Assembly (NCBI GenBank): GCA_049511115.1
Contig: JBEKYH010000019.1
Location: forward strand, 1-21,282
Reading direction: 5' to 3'
DNA: 21,282 nt
From: JBEKYH01 sp049511115
GTDB taxonomy: Bacteria > Planctomycetota > Phycisphaerae > Tepidisphaerales > Tepidisphaeraceae
Each line of letters begins with the position of its first letter. Position 1 is the first letter of the stretch. Made by a program: the position numbers and the translations under genes. Of this stretch, positions 15,494 to 21,282 are shown in pieces. The notes beneath the pieces are model-generated. The model worked only from the letters and a program-made list of their open reading frames with translations. It had not been told where the DNA came from and did not search any database.

Positions 15494-17326
15494 ATGCCCA
15501 ACCCGGCGCTTTTTGGGAGTTCCCCCGCCGGGTATTTGCGGAGACAACAAAGGGTGTCCACGGAAACATTGCCTGAATTGAATCTTGCGAAGAAGACCGT
15601 TGCGACAGCGCGGCCGGCGGGGAAGTGGCCGATGGAAGCGACCATCACGGCCTGGGTCGTCCTGGCGGTCGGAGCGTTTTTCCGCATCCGGGCGTGGGCG
15701 CATTGGCGGTCACTCTGGCTCGATGAGATTTACCTGGCTCATAGCGTCGTGACGCGCGGATTTTATCGGCTGCTTTTTGAGCCGCTCGACAAATGGCAGG
15801 GGGCGCCGCCGCTTTATCTGGTCTTGACGCGGCTGTGCGTTGATCTCTTTGGTCCGGCCGAGCGCGGCATGCGGCTGCCGAGCCTGGTGGCGGGCGTCGC
15901 GTCGCTGCCGCTGTTTTTCTTCCTGGCGCGGCGGGTGTTGACGCTGCGCGGGACGCTGCTGGCGGTGCTGCTCTTTTCCTGTCTCGCGCCGCTGGTTTAT
16001 TTCTCAGAGGAAGTGAAGCAGTATTCGACGGACCTGGCGGTGGGCCTGGGGATTCTGCTGGCCGCGAGTCGGCTTCTGGAAGAGCCGGGATCGCGGAAGA
16101 AGTTCTTCACCTGGGCCATTGTGGGCTGCGTGGGGATATTCTTTTCCTTCCCGGCCATTCTGGTCCTTGCCGCGGCGACGGTGGTTCTGCTGCTGAGCGC
16201 GGCGGCAAAGGCCAAGAAGGAAAAGACAGCATGGTTCGCGTCGCTGGCGCCATTATTTGCGGCGGCGGTTGTCTTTGCGGGTTTGGAATGGGTCAATGCC
16301 CACGTATTCCTGCGCGGGCTGATGCATGGGCAGGAACACGATGGCTTAATGCGCGACTGGATCGCCAAAGGCGGCTTCCCGCCTTACGCGCCCAATGAAG
16401 CCGCTCCCTGGACGTGGATGGCGCTGCACAATTTGTTTTCCAGTTTTGAGACCATGTTCCTCTACAACGCCGCGGATTTGGGGATGTTCCTGGCCATCGT
16501 GGGAGGCGGGGCATTGCTGGTGGGCAAGCGGCGGTTCGAGGGGATGTTGATCGTTTCGCCGATTGTAGTGGCCCTTATCGCGGCGTTCATGCGGAAGTAC
16601 CCGCTGGCCGACCGGCTGGCGCTGTATCTGGTTCCCATGCTTGTCCTGCTGATCGCCCAGGGGATTGACGCCATCTGGGGCGCGTCCGGAATGGGGCGAA
16701 TGACCGTCGGTCTGCTGGCGACGTGCATGGTGGTCGCGGGGCCGGCCATGCGCAGCGGGTATGATTCGCGCTATCCGCTGGGGCGCGAGGAGACCAAGGA
16801 AGTCTACATGAACATCCGGCGCAACTGGCGCGCGGGGGATGTGATCCTGCTTTCTCACATGGCCGCGCCGTCGTTTGAGTATTACGCGCCCAAGACCGGT
16901 CTGGAGGGGCTGGACGAACTGTGGGAGTCGCCGCCAGGGCCGCAGGGAACACAGGATTCGGCGCCGCTGGAAACCAGCGCGCAGGGAATCGCGACCGAGC
17001 CGTGGTATGACAAGGCCTACGGCCATACCAATAAGCCGGAAACGCCGCAGAGCGGGTATGTCATCGTGCAGCCGGATTACTCGACCAATCCGGCTTTATA
17101 CCTCGACGAGCTGGACCATCTGTTTCACCCCTTGCCGCAATGGCGCTGGCCGCCGGTGAAGCGCGTCTGGGTGGTTTTCGCGCATGACTGGGATGATCCG
17201 GTGCAAAAGATTTGCCTGCCGGAACTGGATCGTCTGGCGGAGCAGAAATTCCAGCATCAGGAAACGGGGGCGGTGGTGTACCTGTATGAAATGTCGGGGA
17301 CGCCGTCGGCCTACACGCGGGAATAG
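15494..17326 (+). CDS. GT39-like (PMT/ArnT-type) membrane glycosyltransferase
   Basis: Multi-spanning GT-C-type glycosyltransferase of 610 aa that would use a polyprenyl-phosphate sugar on the outer face of the membrane; acceptor unknown. Seen: a first membrane segment near residues 50-65, then the first-loop catalytic motif LWLDEIY with D77/E78, followed by APPLYLVLTR and FSEEVKQYSTD, both typical of this superfamily, about ten hydrophobic segments, and a soluble C-terminal part of about 170 residues. Start ATG 15494 is preceded by TTAGG; a GTG at 15554 or ATG at 15632 are alternatives, since the first 45 residues are not obviously conserved. The neighbours (ABC-2 exporter, Tad-like proteins) suggest envelope work. 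It ends 21 bp before the convergent TadG-like gene. Confidence 0.8.
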   Translation: MPNPALFGSSPAGYLRRQQRVSTETLPELNLAKKTVATARPAGKWPMEATITAWVVLAVGAFFRIRAWAHWRSLWLDEIYLAHSVVTRGFYRLLFEPLDKWQGAPPLYLVLTRLCVDLFGPAERGMRLPSLVAGVASLPLFFFLARRVLTLRGTLLAVLLFSCLAPLVYFSEEVKQYSTDLAVGLGILLAASRLLEEPGSRKKFFTWAIVGCVGIFFSFPAILVLAAATVVLLLSAAAKAKKEKTAWFASLAPLFAAAVVFAGLEWVNAHVFLRGLMHGQEHDGLMRDWIAKGGFPPYAPNEAAPWTWMALHNLFSSFETMFLYNAADLGMFLAIVGGGALLVGKRRFEGMLIVSPIVVALIAAFMRKYPLADRLALYLVPMLVLLIAQGIDAIWGASGMGRMTVGLLATCMVVAGPAMRSGYDSRYPLGREETKEVYMNIRRNWRAGDVILLSHMAAPSFEYYAPKTGLEGLDELWESPPGPQGTQDSAPLETSAQGIATEPWYDKAYGHTNKPETPQSGYVIVQPDYSTNPALYLDELDHLFHPLPQWRWPPVKRVWVVFAHDWDDPVQKICLPELDRLAEQKFQHQETGAVVYLYEMSGTPSAYTRE

Positions 17327-17347
17327 GCCGGCAGTATTCGCATTTCG

Positions 17348-18439
17348 CTACTGCACCAGTTCAACGTAATAGTCGGCCGTGACGGTGCCGGTGAGGGTGC
17401 CGGCGTTGTTGTAATACTGGTAGCCGTCCCAGATGCTCAGGAAGAGGCGCGTAGCGCCGGGGGGAACGAGGAAGCGTTTGGTTGCGCCGCTGGTGGTGGC
17501 GCCCGTGCCGATCATGAAGGGGGCTTGCACCTGCAGGTTGGAATAGGTTGGCTGGTTGCCCTGAGAGGATTGGGTCCAATCGACCGCGCCCGAGGGGGCG
17601 GCTGACTGATCGGGGGCGTTGTTGGTCAAAAACAGCCCCATCATGGTGTCCTCATACATCACCGCGTCGGCGATGCCGTTTTCGGGACCGGCATTATCGG
17701 GTGCGTTGTTCCAGCTTTGGCCGTGATGGACGGCGTAGGAGGTATTGCCGCCAGCGCCGACGTAGGCGGTGCCGCCGGGAGAGACCGTGGTTGTGCCGCT
17801 GAAGTTGCCGAAGGATATCCACGTTCCCGGCGTAACCGGGATGGAAGTTGTCTGGTATGGGGTCGCGTTGGAGGTGTTGTCGCCGCCGGTGGTTGAACTG
17901 CCGCTGGGCATTCCGGCCAGATAGGGCGAAGCCGTGGAGGGAATAGAGAGGCTGCCGGACTGGCCGCCCATTTCAGCGGCAACGGCAGTCGCGTGAACGT
18001 CGGCGGAGACGAATCCGATCATGCCGCCCCAGAAGAGCGGCACGGCGTTGCCGCCGGAGGCGGTGCGCGTGACGGTTACCTGGACGGCCGGCACGGTGCC
18101 GGAACTGGTGCTGAAGGTGCTGGTGGAGGGAGTCCAATATCCCCAGGTGACATTCACCGTCGGGGCGACGCCGGAGTTTCCATCGACGGGATTGTTCGTG
18201 GTGGAATAGAGCGCCGGGCCGTGTGCGTTGGCGTAGCTTTGCCCGTTGGTGATGTAATACTCCATGTATCCGCGCGCGGTCGCGTCGGCCATCCGCTGCA
18301 TCTCGCTCTTGACGAGTTGGATGTGGCCAAAATCCACGGCGAGCGTGGCGATCGCGGTGAACATGACCATCAGGAAAACCAGGAGGGCGAGCGTTGCGCC
18401 GCGCCGGCCCCCACGCCGATGATGAATAAGGTTTCTCAC
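17348..18439 (-). CDS. TadG-like pseudopilin-type protein with C-terminal LecA (PA-IL)-like lectin domain
   Basis: A 363-aa exported or membrane-anchored protein. N-terminus: Arg-rich, then the TadE/TadG-like segment RRGATLALLVFLMVMFTAIA and VDFGHIQLVKSEMQRMADATA, as in Flp/Tad minor pilins. The middle and C-terminal parts are Ser/Thr/Gly-rich beta sequence. The last 100-150 residues resemble the PA-IL/LecA galactophilic lectin: a GTWISFGNFSG start, MMGLFLTNNAP, VPPGATRLFLSIWDG, and an ending with D338 and YYNNAGT (N344/N345), matching the D and NN calcium/sugar ligands of LecA (family knowledge; alignment by eye). Start: GTG 18439 with AAGGAG 8 nt upstream, overlapping the TadE-like gene end. 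Further upstream in-frame codons are TadE shadow. Confidence 0.7.
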   Translation of the reverse strand: MRNLIHHRRGGRRGATLALLVFLMVMFTAIATLAVDFGHIQLVKSEMQRMADATARGYMEYYITNGQSYANAHGPALYSTTNNPVDGNSGVAPTVNVTWGYWTPSTSTFSTSSGTVPAVQVTVTRTASGGNAVPLFWGGMIGFVSADVHATAVAAEMGGQSGSLSIPSTASPYLAGMPSGSSTTGGDNTSNATPYQTTSIPVTPGTWISFGNFSGTTTVSPGGTAYVGAGGNTSYAVHHGQSWNNAPDNAGPENGIADAVMYEDTMMGLFLTNNAPDQSAAPSGAVDWTQSSQGNQPTYSNLQVQAPFMIGTGATTSGATKRFLVPPGATRLFLSIWDGYQYYNNAGTLTGTVTADYYVELVQ

Positions 18440-18444
18440 TGCGA

Positions 18445-18942
18445 TCACTCCTTCACCATCGTGCATTCGCCGACCACGGATTTGCCGCTGCCGATGCCGA
18501 CGCCGCTCAATTGGTACAGAGGCCGGACCGCGTTGGGAATGGAGGCGTAATTGGCCGAAAGAATCAACTGAATCTGATCGCCCACGGGGACGTTGGCGAC
18601 GTTGGTTACCGAACCGCTGGAACTGGGACCTAGATCGGTGATGGTGAGCCAAGCGGAGTTATACGTGACGTTGGCTTCGGATAGCGTGGTGGTAAGTGTC
18701 GAAGTGACCTGCGTCTGCGTCGCGTTGGCCATGATGGCGACGCGCGTGGCGTCGCGCGCGGCGGCCTCGAAGGCGTGCTTGATGTACATGAACTGGCCGA
18801 ACTCCACGATGCCAAAGGCAAGGTAGAGGACCATCGGCAAGGCCAGCGCCAATTCCAGGACTGCGCCGGCGCGGCGGATGCGCCTGCGGGAATTTCGCCC
18901 GCGGACGGCGCCTTGCCTGATCATGTCAACACTGGCTGCCAA
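18445..18942 (-). CDS. TadE-like pseudopilin
   Basis: A 165-aa Flp/Tad-pathway minor-pilin-like protein. Seen: a basic N-terminus (RRRIRR), then GAVLELALALPMVLYLAFGI with the conserved Glu, followed by VEFGQFMYIKHAFEAAARDA, the TadE signature (PF07811-like). The rest is a small Thr/Ser-rich extracellular domain. Start: TTG at 18942, chosen because GGGAGG lies 8 nt upstream; the ATG at 18924 has no such site. Its stop codon falls in the Shine-Dalgarno region of the TadG-like gene, so the pair is coupled. No TadA ATPase, TadV peptidase or secretin is in the window, so the assembly machine must be elsewhere if it is present. Confidence 0.8.
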   Translation of the reverse strand: MAASVDMIRQGAVRGRNSRRRIRRAGAVLELALALPMVLYLAFGIVEFGQFMYIKHAFEAAARDATRVAIMANATQTQVTSTLTTTLSEANVTYNSAWLTITDLGPSSSGSVTNVANVPVGDQIQLILSANYASIPNAVRPLYQLSGVGIGSGKSVVGECTMVKE

Positions 18943-19065
18943 GATACAATCCTCCCACTCTGCTCAACGTCGAATACATGCCCCTGTTATGCAAATCGGC
19001 GCGGAGGAGCGGCGAGAATAGTCGAAGGAAGGGGCGATAAGTCCGATAGTCTGGCGGCGTGATTT

Positions 19066-19187
19066 GTCCCCGCGCCCAGTACGCAGGGAGAGGGTTAGGA
19101 TGAGGGTCGGTTATTGACCCAGGGAGGGCGCTGGCCAACTCGAAGAACCCTCACCCCGATCCTCTCCCTGAGTAGATGGAGAGGGGG
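19066..19187. repeat. Family 1 inverted-repeat element, copy C
   Basis: Left arm about 19078-19110 (AGTACGCAGGGAGAGGG) and right arm 19147-19187 (ACCCTCACCCCGATCCTCTC and onward to AGTAGATGGAGAGGGG) are imperfect inverted copies. The CGAAGAACCCTCACCCC junction is shared with copy B. It lies in the 294-bp gap upstream of the TadE-like gene and downstream of the ABC exporter. The other 120 bp of that gap (18943-19065) should hold the tadE-like promoter; none was recognised. Confidence 0.8.
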
Positions 19188-19236
19188 AATTGCCATGAAT
19201 GCGCGGCGCCGCGCGTGAGTGGCGGCGTTACAAACC

Positions 19237-21102
19237 CTACAGATTATCCTGAACGAATTGGTGGTAGAGGCTGGCGTATTTGCCGCCGATGGCCAGAAGC
19301 TCGGCGTGATTGCCGCGCTCGATGATGCGGCCGGCCTCGATGACCAGGATGCAGTCGGCCCGCTTGATGGTGCTGAGGCGGTGGGCGACGACGAACGTCG
19401 TGCGGCCGGCCAGGAGTTTCTCCAGGCAATTCTGCACCTGCATTTCCGTGGCGGTGTCCACGGCGCTGGTGGCTTCGTCGAGCATGAAGATGCGCGGGTC
19501 GGCCAGGAAGGCGCGCGTGAAACAGATGAGCTGTCGCTGGCCCAGGGACATATTGGCGCCGCGCTCGCCGACATCGGTGTTGTAGCCGTCGGCGAGGGAC
19601 ATGATGGCGTCATGAGCGCCGATGTCGCGGGCGGCGGCCATGACTTCGGCGTCGCTGGCGGAGGGCTTGGTGTAGCGGATGTTGTCCATCACCGTGCCGG
19701 TGAAGAGGTAATTGGTCTGTAAAACCAGGCCCATCTGGCGATGCAGCGAATCGCCGGTAACGTGGCGAATGTCGTGGCCGTCCACCAAAACGCGGCCTTG
19801 GTGGGGCTGATAGAAACGGGCGATGAGGGAGACGATGGTGGTCTTGCCGCTGCCGGTCGCGCCGGCGAGGGCGATCATCTGGCCGGGTTTGGCTTCGAAA
19901 TTTATGTCGCGCAGGACGGGACGTTGGGGGTTGTAGCCGAAGGTCACGTCCTCGAATTTGACCGAGCCGGTGATGCGCGGCAGGGGGATGGCCTGGGGGA
20001 GGTCGGTTACTTCGGGATCGGTATCGAGCAGATTAAACACGCGCTCGGCGCCCGCCATGGCCATCAGCAGCGTGTTGTAAAACGCGCCGAAGGTGATGAT
20101 CGGATTCATGAACCAGTCCCAGTACAGGAAGACCGCCACCACCGCGCCCACGCCGTGCGGCATGCGCCCCGTGGCGGCGAGGTAGCCGCCGTAGAGGAGA
20201 ATGATGACGCGCCCGGCGAATTTGATGACTTCCAGCAGGGGCTGGTAGATGCCGTTGACGCGCGAGACGGCGACGTTGTTGGCGGTGTTGTCCACCTGAA
20301 GTTCATTGAAGACGTGCAGGTTGGGGTCCTGCCGGTTGAAGGCGGTCACCACGCGCACGCCGGTGATGTTCTCGGCCAAGTTGGTGCTGACGCGCGTCCA
20401 TCCTTCGCGGGCGACCTGATACAGCGCCGACGATTTTTTCAGGTAGACGCGGTTGCACAGAAAGAGCACGACACCGAGCCAGGCGACGGAGAGAAACAGG
20501 CGTGAATCGGTGTAAAGCATCATGCCGGCCGCGACCATCATGACAGTGGCATTGGCGACAATCTGCCAGATTCCCCAGACATTCACCTCGCGCAGGCTGT
20601 CGATGTCGCTGGTGCAGCGGCTGATGATGCGGCCCAGCTTGGTCTTGTCGTAATAGTTCATGGATAGAACTTGCAATTTCGCAAAAAGCCGCCGCCGGTA
20701 AGAGAACTGCACGTTTTCGCCGGCGCGGGTCATGAGCAGAATCGTCAGCCGCTGGAGAATGACCGAGACGATGAACGTCGCCGTCCAGAGACCGAGAATG
20801 GCGACGATATGGCGCTCGGCGCCGCTCAGCGTGGCTTTGGTGGTTCCATCGGAATAAGACTTGCCGTAATTGATGATCCAGCTCACGAACAGCGGCGAGA
20901 GCAGGTCTAGCGTCACATGGCAAAGGCCGATGCTGATGGCGGCGGCGTAGAGCTTTTTGTAGGGGGCCAGCGCGAGAATCAGCCGGCGCACGAGGGGCCA
21001 TTCGATGGGCCGATAGCGCGGCTCGTCGTCGGTTTCCAGCGGGGCCGGTTTCAGCCCGCGCAGCGGGATGGGCGGTCGGGATGGGGCCGGGCGCGTGGTC
21101 AT
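19237..21102 (-). CDS. ABC exporter half-transporter (MsbA/multidrug type, fused membrane and ATPase domains)
   Basis: A 621-aa type IV ABC exporter that would pump lipids, drugs or peptides. Membrane domain about residues 40-350 with six spans; ATPase domain about 380-621. Seen: Walker A GATGSGKTT (K420), Q-loop Q462 (VLQTNYLFTG), a variant signature MSLGQRQ (518-524), Walker B IFMLDEATSAVD with D542 and catalytic E543, and switch H574 (VVAHRLSTI). All catalytic residues are present. Start ATG 21102 overlaps the stop of the upstream ABC gene (ATGA), so the two were built as a pair, probably a heterodimer. Substrate not deducible. Confidence 0.93.
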   Translation of the reverse strand: MTTRPAPSRPPIPLRGLKPAPLETDDEPRYRPIEWPLVRRLILALAPYKKLYAAAISIGLCHVTLDLLSPLFVSWIINYGKSYSDGTTKATLSGAERHIVAILGLWTATFIVSVILQRLTILLMTRAGENVQFSYRRRLFAKLQVLSMNYYDKTKLGRIISRCTSDIDSLREVNVWGIWQIVANATVMMVAAGMMLYTDSRLFLSVAWLGVVLFLCNRVYLKKSSALYQVAREGWTRVSTNLAENITGVRVVTAFNRQDPNLHVFNELQVDNTANNVAVSRVNGIYQPLLEVIKFAGRVIILLYGGYLAATGRMPHGVGAVVAVFLYWDWFMNPIITFGAFYNTLLMAMAGAERVFNLLDTDPEVTDLPQAIPLPRITGSVKFEDVTFGYNPQRPVLRDINFEAKPGQMIALAGATGSGKTTIVSLIARFYQPHQGRVLVDGHDIRHVTGDSLHRQMGLVLQTNYLFTGTVMDNIRYTKPSASDAEVMAAARDIGAHDAIMSLADGYNTDVGERGANMSLGQRQLICFTRAFLADPRIFMLDEATSAVDTATEMQVQNCLEKLLAGRTTFVVAHRLSTIKRADCILVIEAGRIIERGNHAELLAIGGKYASLYHQFVQDNL

Positions 21103-21282
21103 TCGCCGCCTCCGTCGTCTCCATAGAGTTGCACGGCGGCGATAGCGCGGTAGTGGCCGTCGCGCTGCATGAGCTCGGCGTGCGTGCCGCTTTCAGTGAT
21201 GCGGCCGCGCTCGACAACGAGGACGATGTCGGCCTGCTTGACGGTGCTGATGATGGGCGATGACGAACGTGGTGCGGCCCTG
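21099..21282 (-). pseudogene. C-terminal end of a partner ABC exporter gene, partial, with a frameshift
   Basis: The window edge cuts this gene. Reading from the edge, the sequence gives GRTTFVIAH, then shifts; in another frame it continues as ISTVKQADIVLVVERGRITE through AAVQLYGDDGGGE to a stop at 21099. The junction near 21252-21256 is where AHRIST(V) is expected; the Arg codon is missing two bases. This is either a sequencing/assembly error or a real disabling mutation close to the C-terminus. The stop overlaps the start of the 621-aa half-transporter, so an intact gene would be its cotranscribed partner. Confidence 0.75.

Noticed and set aside
18440..18652. N-terminal extension of the TadG-like frame
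   Set aside because: It is the shadow of the TadE-like gene; the GTG at 18439 has a well-spaced AAGGAG.
19741..20505. 254-codon plus-strand frame inside the ABC exporter
   Set aside because: Antisense to a complete exporter gene; a Gly/Val/His-rich shadow with no domain.

Overview
The window is a GC-rich bacterial chromosomal segment with tightly packed genes. Two adjoining modules handle plant-polysaccharide (pectin-type) sugars, and the genes around them serve surface polysaccharide, export and pilus-like functions. The taxon is an inference. The oxidoreductase and TIM-barrel pair, the PRK12745-like reductase, the galactanase and pectinesterase genes, and above all the intergenic palindromes built on GAGGACRCR-type 9-mers suggest a Planctomycetota or other PVC-group bacterium. 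No rRNA, tRNA or conserved single-copy marker is present to prove this. I saw no CRISPR array, transposase or prophage gene.

Layout. (1) 9-2129: a polysaccharide co-polymerase / BY-kinase (Wzz-Wzc type), possibly cut at its 5' end, followed by a strong hairpin terminator. (2) 2202-8242 and 8372-9208: a MarR regulator diverges from a catabolic run of GH88 unsaturated uronyl hydrolase, SDR dehydrogenase, KDPG aldolase (eda) and PfkB-type KDG kinase, followed by a Gfo/Idh/MocA oxidoreductase and a xylose-isomerase-like TIM-barrel protein. Three short palindromes fill the 76-bp gap between marR and the GH88 gene and are good operator candidates. (3) 9180-10858, minus strand: a GNAT acetyltransferase and a RecF/SMC-like AAA ATPase interrupt the sugar genes. 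(4) 11023-13428: secreted GH53 endo-galactanase and secreted CE8 pectin methylesterase. (5) 13631-15210, minus: a two-gene ABC-2 transporter. (6) 15494-17326: a GT39-like multi-spanning membrane glycosyltransferase. (7) 17348-18942, minus: a TadE-like and a TadG-like gene, translationally coupled. The TadG-like protein appears to end in a LecA (PA-IL)-like lectin domain. (8) 19237-21282, minus: an ABC exporter half-transporter and the frameshifted, truncated tail of its upstream partner.

How the genes fit together. The exported GH53 and CE8 enzymes would trim galactan side chains and methyl esters of pectin outside the cytoplasm. Unsaturated oligouronides, made by lyases not encoded here, would enter the cell. 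The GH88 enzyme, which has no signal peptide, would release the unsaturated uronate, and the SDR, KDG kinase and Eda would carry it through KDG and KDPG to pyruvate and glyceraldehyde-3-phosphate. No KduI or polysaccharide lyase is present, so the pathway is incomplete within the window.

A notable non-coding feature is the density of intergenic inverted repeats. Family 1 is built on a 'CCCTCACCC...CCCTCTCCCTGAGTACATGGAGAGGG' type pattern (three full copies and one divergent copy). Family 2 has arms made of 9-bp tandem units (one nested pair, one simple palindrome, one half copy). A 21-bp perfect hairpin forms a third type. Together they occupy most gene gaps longer than about 100 bp.
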